DNA of 24,520 nucleotides from Dehalococcoidia bacterium. Lineage in GTDB: Bacteria > Chloroflexota > Dehalococcoidia > Dehalococcoidales > E44-bin46. The stretch spans positions 1-24,520 of the forward strand of contig SOKA01000031.1 in NCBI GenBank assembly GCA_004376105.1, read 5' to 3'. Within the stretch, counting starts at the first letter, position 1, and each line of letters opens with the position of its first letter. The position numbers and the translations under genes are program-made. Below, one piece after another: positions 1 through 6,768 of the stretch. The notes under the pieces are model-generated. The model ran no database searches. It was not told the DNA's origin and saw only the letters and a list, made by a program, of their open reading frames with translations.

Positions 1-53
1 GCGGGGGTCTGCAAAACCCCTATTCACCGGTTCGAATCCGGTCGTCGCCTCCA
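1..53 (+). tRNA. tRNA-Cys (GCA), 5' end outside the window
   Basis: The anticodon stem GGGGT/ACCCC encloses the seven-base loop CTGCAAA, whose central triplet GCA reads cysteine codons. A normal T arm with a TTCGAAT loop follows. The 3' acceptor strand ends in discriminator T and an encoded CCA. A U at the discriminator position is the known cysteine identity element. The acceptor 5' strand and D arm lie before base 1. The next tRNA begins 12 bases later. Confidence 0.9.
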
Positions 54-65
54 TTCTTTATTAAT

Positions 66-148
66 GCCGGGGTGGCGGAATCGGCAGACGCAGCGGACTT
101 AAAATCCGCCGGACTTTGTCCTTGTGGGTTCGAGTCCCACCCCCGGCA
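66..148 (+). tRNA. tRNA-Leu (UAA)
   Basis: A complete class II tRNA. The acceptor strands GCCGGGG and CCCCGGC pair. The anticodon stem GCGGA/TCCGC holds loop CTTAAAA with anticodon TAA at 100-102. There is a long variable arm (about 110-122), and a T arm GTGGG-TTCGAGT-CCCAC. The discriminator is A, as expected for leucine. CCA is not encoded (the next bases are CTA), unlike the neighbouring tRNA-Cys, so it must be added after transcription. Confidence 0.95.
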
Positions 149-178
149 CTACTTCAGAAGTGAACTTACTCTAGTTAA

Positions 179-236
179 TTCTTCTGAGAACAAACTTTAA
201 ACCAAATTCGGTATTGAGGATTAAAGCATGGGGGAG
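179..236 (+). repeat. Imperfect direct repeat, copy 1, left of the HEPN gene
   Basis: A 58-base segment starting TTCTTCTGAG and ending GGGGGAG. It recurs at 967-1025 with about 80% identity and one indel. The conserved blocks are TTCTTCTGAG, TTCGGTATT, AGGATTAAAGC and GGGGGAG. The final GGGGGAG of this copy sits about five bases before the GTG of the HEPN gene and is its apparent ribosome-binding site. Confidence 0.75.
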
Positions 237-241
237 TAGGG

Positions 242-853
242 GTGAAAAATAATGAAATTGTGATAACTTATCATCAGAAGTATTGCTTTATTGCTCAGGA
301 TAGCTATTTGAAAGTCCTGAGGCTAACAGAGGAGATTAGTAAGATTGAGGGGAGTTTTAGGAAGAGCAAGAAGCTATCTGATGAGGAAGATCGTTTAATA
401 GCGGAGAAATGGGGCACTAGGAATGACTATATCGTGTTAACAATAGTATTTTCTGCTCTTTCACTAGAAGCTTGCATAAATAATTATGCTATAGAACGGC
501 TCTCTAAGAGATATTTAAAAAATTACTTAGACAAACTCAATTTGGTATCAAAGTGGATAATTATACCACAGATTGTAACAGGCCAACAGTTAGACCCTGG
601 TTCTGAGCCGATTCAGAACTTGGGATGGTTAGTTAATCAACGCAATAACCTGGTTCATTTTAAAACAAAGAAAGTGAAAAGTGGCCAGCTTAAAGCATCT
701 GACTTTTTATGGCCAGTACAGGCTGAGAAAGCTTTAGATACGGTAAGAATCGTAGTGTTAGCTCTAAAGAAAATTGATAAGACAGTCAATGTTGACTGGT
801 TGCCTTCACCTGAGCTTAGTCAATATATCAAGAAACAGATTGAAAGAATCTAG
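242..853 (+). CDS. HEPN-like protein (putative RNase or toxin-type)
   Basis: A 203-residue protein, mostly predicted helix, of no family I can name exactly. Two features point to the HEPN superfamily. A helix around residues 70-85 reads FSALSLEACINNY. It is followed by R134-N-N-L-V-H139, the R-x4-6-H motif that is the catalytic pair in HEPN ribonucleases. The start is GTG at 242, behind GGGGGAG; no ATG in this frame is better placed. The gene is clearly richer in A+T than its neighbours. It stands alone between a tRNA-Leu gene and the transketolase genes and is bracketed by 58-bp direct repeats, which suggests acquisition as a small island. No MNT-type nucleotidyltransferase partner lies beside it. 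HEPN proteins act in toxin-antitoxin and phage defence, but others are non-catalytic, so the activity is inferred. A real coding gene is likely; the function is moderately supported. Confidence 0.7.
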   Translation: MKNNEIVITYHQKYCFIAQDSYLKVLRLTEEISKIEGSFRKSKKLSDEEDRLIAEKWGTRNDYIVLTIVFSALSLEACINNYAIERLSKRYLKNYLDKLNLVSKWIIIPQIVTGQQLDPGSEPIQNLGWLVNQRNNLVHFKTKKVKSGQLKASDFLWPVQAEKALDTVRIVVLALKKIDKTVNVDWLPSPELSQYIKKQIERI

Positions 854-966
854 CACTAGGATAACTTAGCTTAATAACAACAAAACTCATACGCATAGAG
901 CGGTTAGATTTAGTTTTGAATGTGACTCTTACTCATGTGATTAACTTAATTTTAGCACCTGCATAG

Positions 967-1025
967 TTCTTCTGAGAGCACACTTTTACCACAGATTCGG
1001 TATTTAGGATTAAAGCCCGGGGGAG
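967..1025 (+). repeat. Imperfect direct repeat, copy 2, right of the HEPN gene
   Basis: The second copy of the 58-base repeat, ending about ten bases before the 3' end of the transketolase gene. The gap 854-1035 holds this repeat and otherwise AT-rich sequence with no ORF or clear terminator. Copy-to-copy distance is 788 bases, so the repeats enclose the whole HEPN gene. Confidence 0.75.
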
Positions 1026-1035
1026 ATGCCTCTTG

Positions 1036-1974
1036 TCACTTCTTCTTTATTACCCGATGAACAGCTTGCTCAATGTCTTTAGCTGTTAGACCGTATTTCT
1101 GTAGAAGCTCGGTAGCCTTACCTGATTTGGCATAGGTATCTTTAATAGCCACAAACTCCATTGGAACTGGATGATGCCTAGCCACTACCTGGGCAATGAT
1201 ACTTCCCAGCCCACCATGTTCCAGGTGGTCTTCAGCGGTAACAATAGCTCCGGTTTCACTAGCCGCCTTAATAATAGCGGCTTCATCAATAGGCTTGAGG
1301 GTGGGCATATTCAATACGCGGCAGTCTATGCCGTGTCGCCTCAGGTTATCAGCAGCTTCAAGGGCGGCTGATACCATAATGCCAATAGCGATAACAGTGG
1401 CATCCATGCCCTGCCTCATAGTTACTGCCTTACCCAGATTAAAGCGGTAGTCCTCATTATAGACCAACGGTAGTTTAGGCCGGCACAATCTGATGTAGAA
1501 AGGTCCATTGGTGGCAGCGACTACCTTTACCGCTTGGGCAGTCTCAATAGCGTCAGCGGGAACGATAACGGTAAAGCCGGGCAGGGAGCCAATCAGAGAT
1601 AAGTCTTCGACGGAATGGTGTGAGGCACCGTCCTCACCGACGCTGATGCCGCCATGAGTGGTGACCAGCTTAACATTGAGTTGGGAATAAGCAATAGACA
1701 TGCGAATCTGGTCAAAGCAACGCCCGGGGACGAAAACGGCAAAGGTGCTGGCAAAGGGTATCTTGCCTGAGGCTGCCAGCCCAGCAGCAATAACCACCAT
1801 ATTCTGCTCGGCGATACCGCAGTCAAAGAAGCGATTGGGAAACTCTCTGGCGAAGAAACGGGTCATAGTTGACCGAGATAGGTCAGCATCCAGCACCACA
1901 ATATCTGGGTTCGCCTTACCTAACTCAACCAGGGTTTTGCCATAGGCTTCCCTCAGGGAAACTTCCTGGGGCAT
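1036..1974 (-). CDS. Transketolase, C-terminal subunit
   Basis: A 312-residue protein matching the pyrimidine-binding and C-terminal domains of transketolase, encoded apart from the TPP pyrophosphate-binding half. With its partner it moves two-carbon ketol units between sugar phosphates in the non-oxidative pentose phosphate pathway. G-I-A-E56-Q-N-M carries the glutamate that activates the thiamine N1' in this family. The Rossmann-like C-terminal domain starts near residue 185. The ATG lies two bases after the TAA of the upstream subunit gene (TAAAAATG) behind CTGGAG, so the two are translationally linked. Split transketolases are common in archaea, Chloroflexota and Firmicutes. The DXS and pyruvate dehydrogenase E1 families share this fold, but the length and the partner favour transketolase. 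Confidence 0.93.
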   Translation of the reverse strand: MPQEVSLREAYGKTLVELGKANPDIVVLDADLSRSTMTRFFAREFPNRFFDCGIAEQNMVVIAAGLAASGKIPFASTFAVFVPGRCFDQIRMSIAYSQLNVKLVTTHGGISVGEDGASHHSVEDLSLIGSLPGFTVIVPADAIETAQAVKVVAATNGPFYIRLCRPKLPLVYNEDYRFNLGKAVTMRQGMDATVIAIGIMVSAALEAADNLRRHGIDCRVLNMPTLKPIDEAAIIKAASETGAIVTAEDHLEHGGLGSIIAQVVARHHPVPMEFVAIKDTYAKSGKATELLQKYGLTAKDIEQAVHRVIKKK

Positions 1975-1976
1975 TT

Positions 1977-2861
1977 TTACTCCAGCTCCTTTAGTGCTAT
2001 CTCTACCTCCTCAGCATTAGGGACTTTGCCGTGAAAATCAGGATTATTCTCCATAAAGCTGACCCCTTTGCCCTTGATAGTATGGGCAATGATGACGGTA
2101 GGTTTTCCTTTAACCAGCTTCGCCTGGTCAAAGGCTTCAATAAGCCGGGTGAGCTCGTGACCATTAACCTCAATGACATGCCAGCCAAAGGCTTGCCATT
2201 TGTCACTAAATGGGTCAAGGCTCATTACATCACGGTTCCAGCCATCAATCTGCTGTCCATTGTTATCCACAATAGCCACCAGGTTATCCAGTTTAAAGTG
2301 GGCAGCAGCCATAGCCGCTTCCCATATCTGTCCCTCATCACATTCACCATCACCCAGTAGAACATATACCCTGTAGTTCTGTGAGTTGAGGCGACCAGCC
2401 AGGGCAACGCCAATGGCAAAGGATAACCCCTGTCCCAGGGCACCGGCTGACATCTCCACCCCTGGGGTAACCACCCGGTCAGTGTGACCCTGAAGGCGAC
2501 TATCTAGCTGTCTTAGAGTGGCTAGCTCGTCTACAGGGAAGTAACCACACTCGGCTAGAGTGGCATAAAGCAGGGGGGCAGCATGCCCCTTGCTTAGGAT
2601 GAATCTATCCCTGTCTGCCCACTGGGGGTCTGAGGGCTTATGCCTGAGTACCATGAAATAAAGGGCGGTAACAATCTCTACTGCTGACAGAGAGCCACCA
2701 GGGTGACCACTACCTGCCTTGCCTGTCATAGTAATAATGTGGCGGCGCAGCCTTTTAGCTATAGCCTCCATTTCCTTCACCGATAATGATGAAAAAACCT
2801 CGGCCCTGGTATTATCTGCCGAGGTTGTTTTAGATGAATTACCCCATTCAGATAGCGACAT
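1977..2861 (-). CDS. Transketolase, N-terminal (TPP-binding) subunit
   Basis: 294 residues, the diphosphate-binding half of a split transketolase. G-S-G-H-P-G-G near residue 51 and S-K-G-H near residue 90 are substrate and cofactor contacts. L-G-D-G-E at about 169-173, followed about 22 residues later by the N-N pair, is the classic TPP/metal motif GDG-x(n)-NN. A GTG two codons upstream (2867) is also open. I prefer ATG at 2861 because AGGGGG sits six bases before it, whereas the GTG would fall inside that ribosome-binding sequence. It is the first gene of a two-gene operon whose promoter is shared back to back with the amidohydrolase operon. Confidence 0.93.
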   Translation of the reverse strand: MSLSEWGNSSKTTSADNTRAEVFSSLSVKEMEAIAKRLRRHIITMTGKAGSGHPGGSLSAVEIVTALYFMVLRHKPSDPQWADRDRFILSKGHAAPLLYATLAECGYFPVDELATLRQLDSRLQGHTDRVVTPGVEMSAGALGQGLSFAIGVALAGRLNSQNYRVYVLLGDGECDEGQIWEAAMAAAHFKLDNLVAIVDNNGQQIDGWNRDVMSLDPFSDKWQAFGWHVIEVNGHELTRLIEAFDQAKLVKGKPTVIIAHTIKGKGVSFMENNPDFHGKVPNAEEVEIALKELE

Positions 2862-2883
2862 TAACACCCCCTGTAGTTGTTTA

Positions 2884-2928
2884 ATTATACAACGGTTGTA
2901 GACTCAAGTCTATACGTTCTGCTATAAT
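2884..2928. promoter_or_regulatory. Overlapping divergent promoters with a shared inverted repeat
   Basis: Plus strand: TAGACT (2899-2904), an 18-base spacer, then TATAAT (2923-2928) with a TGn extension. Minus strand: TAGACT (2912-2907), a 17-base spacer, then TATAAT (2889-2884). The two -35 boxes are the arms of one perfect 6-bp inverted repeat with a CA centre (2899-2912). Predicted start points are about 2935 (plus), on the A of the amidohydrolase ATG, and about 2877 (minus), 16 bases before the transketolase ATG. The two polymerase sites overlap, so use of one should exclude the other. The inverted repeat could also be an operator. Confidence 0.65.
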
Positions 2929-2934
2929 TCAGTG

Positions 2935-3786
2935 ATGATTATCGACTTTCACACCCATGTATTTTCGCCCCAGATAAAGAAAAACCGCAGTAAGTATATT
3001 GATAGTGACCCCTGTTTTGCCATTTTGTATTCCAAGAAGGAGGCCAAGCTCACCACTACTGATGAACTCATTGCCAGCATGGATGAATATGGGGTTGATA
3101 TTTCGGTCATTCTCAACATTGGCTGGATCACCCATGAGCTATGTGTTGAAACCAACGACTATATCTTAGAGTCAATAGCCCGTTATCCCAACCGCTTGAT
3201 AGGCTTCTGTGCTATCCAGCCGCACTCTTATGAAGCAGCCATAGCTGAAGTGGAGCGCTGTGTCAAAGGAGGGATAAGAGGGATTGGTGAGCTAAGACCG
3301 GATGTGCAATTACTCGACCTCAATGATAAGGAGATAATGGAGCCCTTTATTGAGGTAGTAAGGAAGCATAGGCTAATTCTGCTTACTCATGCCTCTGAGC
3401 CGGTAGGTCACGAGTATCCGGGTAAGGGGAGTATTAGCCCAGATATACTCTACCCCTTTATTACTAGCTTCCCCGATTTAACCATAGTCTGTGCCCATTG
3501 GGGCGGTGGCCTACCCTTCTACGCTTTAATGCCCGAAGTGAAAAAGGCGATGAATAATGTCTTTTTTGATACCGCAGCTTCGCCCTTTTTGTACAGTCCT
3601 CAAGTATACAATCAGGTTATCCAGCTTGTCGGTGGTAACAAAATTCTCTTCGGCAGTGATTATCCCCTGCTGGCACAGGGTCGGTTACTGAAGGAGATTA
3701 ATTCTCTGGATTTGCCCGAAGAAACAAAGAGCCTGATTCTATCGGGTAATGCCCAGAGGCTACTTGATATTAAAGGTGAGGCTTGA
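2935..3786 (+). CDS. Amidohydrolase family 2 (ACMSD-like) TIM-barrel hydrolase
   Basis: 283 residues. The N-terminal I-I-D-F-H-T-H strand gives the HxH metal ligands. Further metal or catalytic positions appear in L-L-T-H-A (about 150), V-C-A-H-W-G-G-G (about 190) and F-G-S-D-Y-P near the C-terminus. This pattern and length fit Amidohydro_2 proteins, which hydrolyse or decarboxylate small substrates; the substrate here cannot be told. GTG at 2932 and ATG at 2935 are adjacent. The -10 box ends at 2928, putting the transcript start on the A of ATG 2935, so I choose that ATG and a leaderless mRNA. It heads a plus-strand run to 5969, and the next gene starts three bases after its stop. Confidence 0.85.
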   Translation: MIIDFHTHVFSPQIKKNRSKYIDSDPCFAILYSKKEAKLTTTDELIASMDEYGVDISVILNIGWITHELCVETNDYILESIARYPNRLIGFCAIQPHSYEAAIAEVERCVKGGIRGIGELRPDVQLLDLNDKEIMEPFIEVVRKHRLILLTHASEPVGHEYPGKGSISPDILYPFITSFPDLTIVCAHWGGGLPFYALMPEVKKAMNNVFFDTAASPFLYSPQVYNQVIQLVGGNKILFGSDYPLLAQGRLLKEINSLDLPEETKSLILSGNAQRLLDIKGEA

Positions 3787-3789
3787 GCT

Positions 3790-4392
3790 ATGGAGCAGAT
3801 TCGCTCTTTTATTGCCATTGAGCTACCTGATGAGTTAAAGTTGGAGCTTATCCAGCTTGAGGCCCGGCTGAAATTAGATAAGCAGCCCTGGGTAAAATGG
3901 GTTAACCCAGATAGTATTCACCTGACACTAAAGTTCCTGGGCAATATTGCTGTAGATAGGACTGGGGAAATAACTAGGGCGATGGAGGAGGCTGTCCAGG
4001 GAATACCGCCCTTCCACCTGAAGGTTAAAGAACTGGGAGTTTTCCCCAATTTGAGGCGAGTTCAGGTAGCCTGGGTGGGGATAAGCGGAGAGGTAGATAA
4101 GCTCAGCCAGCTTCAAAAGGGCATTGAGTCCAATTTGACTCCCCTGGGCTTTGCCCCTGAGTCACGACCGTTTACACCCCACTTGACCTTGGCTCGTCTT
4201 CGTGACCAGGCATCACTGGATGAGCGGCAAAGATTCGGGCAGCTTATAGCTAGCACTACATTTGAGGCAGCTTACACTATTGAGGTAGATGCCATCAGCC
4301 TAATAAGGAGCCAGCTCACCAGGGAAGGTGCTATTTATAGTCGAATTAGCTTAGTTGGGCTAAAGGAGCCCTTGTCAACGGCTACTGCCTAG
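3790..4392 (+). CDS. thpR: RNA 2',3'-cyclic phosphodiesterase (2H family)
   Basis: 200 residues with the two H-x-T-x motifs of the 2H phosphoesterases: H44-L-T-L-K-F-L-G and P-H131-L-T-L-A-R. The start R-S-F-I-A-I-E-L-P is typical of the ThpR/LigT branch. This enzyme opens 2',3'-cyclic phosphates on RNA ends to 2'-phosphates; the Escherichia coli protein also shows 2'-5' RNA ligase activity in vitro. The ATG lies three bases after the amidohydrolase stop, which suggests translation coupling. No insertions or missing catalytic residues are seen. Confidence 0.93.
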   Translation: MEQIRSFIAIELPDELKLELIQLEARLKLDKQPWVKWVNPDSIHLTLKFLGNIAVDRTGEITRAMEEAVQGIPPFHLKVKELGVFPNLRRVQVAWVGISGEVDKLSQLQKGIESNLTPLGFAPESRPFTPHLTLARLRDQASLDERQRFGQLIASTTFEAAYTIEVDAISLIRSQLTREGAIYSRISLVGLKEPLSTATA

Positions 4393-4436
4393 TGTATACT
4401 GGTAAAAGATTCAATTCCGGTTGGGAGGTGGACCTT

Positions 4437-4649
4437 ATGGAACAATTCAATTTGCCCAAATGCCAGAAGTGCAAGAGTGGAGACCTGGTGCCTTTGTCTG
4501 ATTTTGGTAGCCAAGGAGCGGCTATTCACTACAAAGCCTGGGTTTGCACCAATCCTGATTGTGGATTCAACCTGAAAATCAGGAATGGCGATGTCTATCT
4601 TAATGAACCCATTATGAGCGGGGCGCTCCACACTAGCCGCTCCCGCTAA
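4437..4649 (+). CDS. Small zinc-ribbon protein
   Basis: 70 residues with one predicted zinc ribbon: C9-x2-C12 and C37-x4-C42-G. The frame is open further upstream to a GTG at 4392. ATG 4437 is chosen because GGGAGGTGG lies about six bases before it and because the residues upstream look unrelated to the fold. It lies between thpR and the ComF-like gene in the same direction. I do not recognise the family; such proteins are often nucleic-acid binding or structural. The C-terminal tail H-T-S-R-S-R is basic. Confidence 0.75.
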   Translation: MEQFNLPKCQKCKSGDLVPLSDFGSQGAAIHYKAWVCTNPDCGFNLKIRNGDVYLNEPIMSGALHTSRSR

Positions 4650-4685
4650 AATACCAAGTAGTTCATCCTGAACTTTAGACCACAG

Positions 4686-5396
4686 GTGGTGACGGTGCTG
4701 CCTCAAGTAGCTAAACTCAAGGGGATAGTAGTTGATTTTTTGTTCCCTCAACGGTGTGTAGGCTGTGGTAAGGAAGGTGAGTTTATCTGCTACTCCTGCC
4801 GCCGGTCGCTACCCCGAGTTATGCCCCCGCTTTGTCCCAGGTGTGGTAAACCCCAACCCAGCGGCATACTTTGCCCCGCCTGTGTTAGCTGGCAGGCAGA
4901 GATAGACGGCATCCGCTCCCCATTTCGGTTTGATGGGGTAATGCGCCAGGCTATTCATCAACTAAAATATAGAAACCTCAGAGCCCTGGCTGAGCCCCTG
5001 GCTAAATTGCTAAATGATTATCTCGCCACTAACCCTATACCCGGAGAGGTTCTGGTGCCGGTGCCGCTGCACCAGAAACGATTAAGGGAGCGTGGTTATA
5101 ATCAATCCAGCCTGCTGGCTAAGGAGCTAGGTAAGCTCACCAACCTACGGGTAGTGGATGACTGTCTCATCCGACAGCGGCATGCACCTCCCCAGACCAG
5201 AACTCCAACAGTGGAAGAACGGAGGAGCAATGTAGCTGGTGCTTTTGTCTGCCGTGACCACAGGCTGCAGGATAAGCAAGTATTGCTCATAGACGATGTC
5301 TCCACCTCTGGGGCTACCCTTGATGCCTGTGCTGCGGCGCTAAAAGCAGCCGGTGCTACTTCGGTGTGGGGATTAGTGCTGGCTAGAGAGATTTAA
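4686..5396 (+). CDS. ComF family phosphoribosyltransferase-like protein
   Basis: 236 residues. The N-terminal half has cysteine pairs of a double zinc ribbon (CVGCG, CYSC, CPRCG, CPAC, from about residue 24 to 60). It is followed by a type I phosphoribosyltransferase fold with the PRPP loop V-L-L-I-D-D-V-S-T-S-G-A-T at about 199-211. This is the ComFC/GntX architecture. ComFC takes part in DNA uptake in competent bacteria, but most homologues have no tested role and no other competence genes are present here. GTG codons at 4686, 4689 and 4695 are all possible starts; no strong ribosome-binding site decides. The next gene starts 27 bases downstream. Confidence 0.88.
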   Translation: MVTVLPQVAKLKGIVVDFLFPQRCVGCGKEGEFICYSCRRSLPRVMPPLCPRCGKPQPSGILCPACVSWQAEIDGIRSPFRFDGVMRQAIHQLKYRNLRALAEPLAKLLNDYLATNPIPGEVLVPVPLHQKRLRERGYNQSSLLAKELGKLTNLRVVDDCLIRQRHAPPQTRTPTVEERRSNVAGAFVCRDHRLQDKQVLLIDDVSTSGATLDACAAALKAAGATSVWGLVLAREI

Positions 5397-5423
5397 AAGA
5401 ATTACTATCAGGAGTATGAGCAG

Positions 5424-5969
5424 ATGGAGCTACAGATAACTGGTAAAAATATAGAGCTATCACCAGCGGTGCGCCACTACATTGAACGCAAGCTGGGCAA
5501 GCTTAGTCGCCATCTGCCCAATATAACAGAATCCAAGGTAGAAATATCTGAAGAAAAAACAAAGTCTCCTCAGCAGCACTTTGTGGCGCAGGTAACCGTA
5601 GACAGCAACGGCACCTTGCTTCGTAGCGAGGTGAGGGGAGCAGACCTGTTCACCGCTATTGATAAGGTGGTGGAAGTTATAAACCGGCAAATCGAGCGCT
5701 ACAAAGGGAAGCGATATGAGAAAGGGAGGGGTAGCTCGCTGGCTAGAGGTGGATTCAGTGAGGCAGCAGCGGAGAAACAACCTCTTAGGAAGGTGGTTAA
5801 GGTTAAGCGGTTTAGTGTCAAGCCTATGTCGGTGGCTGAAGCCATAGACCAGATGGAGCTTTTAGGTCACGATTTCTTCCTCTTCTTTAATGCCGATAGT
5901 GAAGGACTTAACCTGTTATATCGAAGAAAGGATGGTAACTACGGTCTCATTGAACCCGAGTTAGGGTAA
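5424..5969 (+). CDS. hpf: Ribosome hibernation-promoting factor, long form
   Basis: 181 residues. The N-terminal 100 residues match the HPF/RaiA (S30AE) domain that binds the 30S decoding site (M-E-L-Q-I-T-G-K-N start, then H-x-V-x-V-T-V strands). The segment from about 125 to the end, with V-K-R-F-S-V-K-P-M and the A-x-x-Q-M-E-L-L-G-H-D-F-F-L-F motif, is the C-terminal dimerisation domain of the long form that makes 100S ribosome dimers. AGGAG lies about nine bases before the ATG. It is the last gene of the plus-strand run, and its stop is only five bases from the stop of the convergent radC gene. Confidence 0.95.
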   Translation: MELQITGKNIELSPAVRHYIERKLGKLSRHLPNITESKVEISEEKTKSPQQHFVAQVTVDSNGTLLRSEVRGADLFTAIDKVVEVINRQIERYKGKRYEKGRGSSLARGGFSEAAAEKQPLRKVVKVKRFSVKPMSVAEAIDQMELLGHDFFLFFNADSEGLNLLYRRKDGNYGLIEPELG

Positions 5970-5974
5970 AGGCT

Positions 5975-6751
5975 TTAGCTGAATCCACCAAATAATTTAG
6001 CTCTATACGGTCTTCGTTTACCCTCAGCAGTCCCTTTTACCTTCAAGTTTAAGAAGGCTAGTTCATATTGCTCAATTAGTCCTTCACCAGCGAAGCTAAA
6101 GTATCTATTCTCGCCTATTATGATATGGTCTAAGACATTAATCCGCATAATACTTCCGGCATAGACTAAATCTCTGGTTACCTCCTTATCATTCCCGCTG
6201 GGCTCAGGCTCGCCTGAAGGGTGGTTATGGACAAAAATCAGGGAGGCAGCATTATGTTTAATAGCACTTTCTATAACCTGGCGAGGGAAGATAGAGCTGC
6301 TATTTATTGTGCCCTCAAAGAGGTTGTCTATTTCAATAATCTGGTTTTGGCTATTTAGATAGAGGACCTTGAATACCTCCTTCTTGAGGTCTCGCATTGA
6401 GTGATAGAGATAATCAAAAATCTCTTGAGCGGATTTATAAATGGGTTTATCAATAATTTTCTTTTTGAGAAACTCCCTGGCTACTTCCTGCACCAGCTTG
6501 ATACCAAAGGCGGAATGGGGACCAATCCCATCAATCTGCTGTAGCTCTTCGGGGGGAGCTTCCAGGACACCTCTCAGGGTTTTAAATCTTCTAATGGCTT
6601 CCTTTGCCTGCTGCTTACAGTCCTTACGGGGCGAGCCCAAGGTTAGGAGCAATTCAATAATTTCATAGTCGTGGAAGCCAGCCAGACCCGACCTGATGAA
6701 CTTTCCCCTCAGTCTTTTTCTATGTCCTGGTGAGGTATCACTTGAAGGCAA
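5975..6751 (-). CDS. radC: RadC-like JAB/MPN domain protein
   Basis: 258 residues. The N-terminal part (G-H-R-K-R-L-R, then helix-hairpin-helix I-D-G-I-G-P at 83-88) and the C-terminal JAMM metal motif H175-N-H177-P-S-G-x(n)-D188 are the RadC signature. Despite the name, a DNA-repair role is doubtful for the family; its biochemical activity is unsettled. The start is TTG at 6751, with AGGGGG about nine bases upstream and no in-frame ATG that keeps the N-terminal motif. It lies 17 bases after dnaE and is probably co-transcribed with it. The C-terminal extension after about residue 235 (K-G-T-A-E-G-K-R-R) is basic and longer than in many homologues. Confidence 0.9.
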   Translation of the reverse strand: MPSSDTSPGHRKRLRGKFIRSGLAGFHDYEIIELLLTLGSPRKDCKQQAKEAIRRFKTLRGVLEAPPEELQQIDGIGPHSAFGIKLVQEVAREFLKKKIIDKPIYKSAQEIFDYLYHSMRDLKKEVFKVLYLNSQNQIIEIDNLFEGTINSSSIFPRQVIESAIKHNAASLIFVHNHPSGEPEPSGNDKEVTRDLVYAGSIMRINVLDHIIIGENRYFSFAGEGLIEQYELAFLNLKVKGTAEGKRRPYRAKLFGGFS

Positions 6752-6768
6752 TTTTATTTTCCCCCTTT

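Noticed and set aside
4392..4436. Extension of the small zinc-ribbon gene to the GTG at 4392
   Set aside because: That start touches the thpR stop and has no ribosome-binding site, while ATG 4437 has a strong one; the added residues do not fit the ribbon.
5460..5780. 106-codon minus-strand open frame inside hpf
   Set aside because: Fully antisense to a clear HPF gene, with no independent coding signal.
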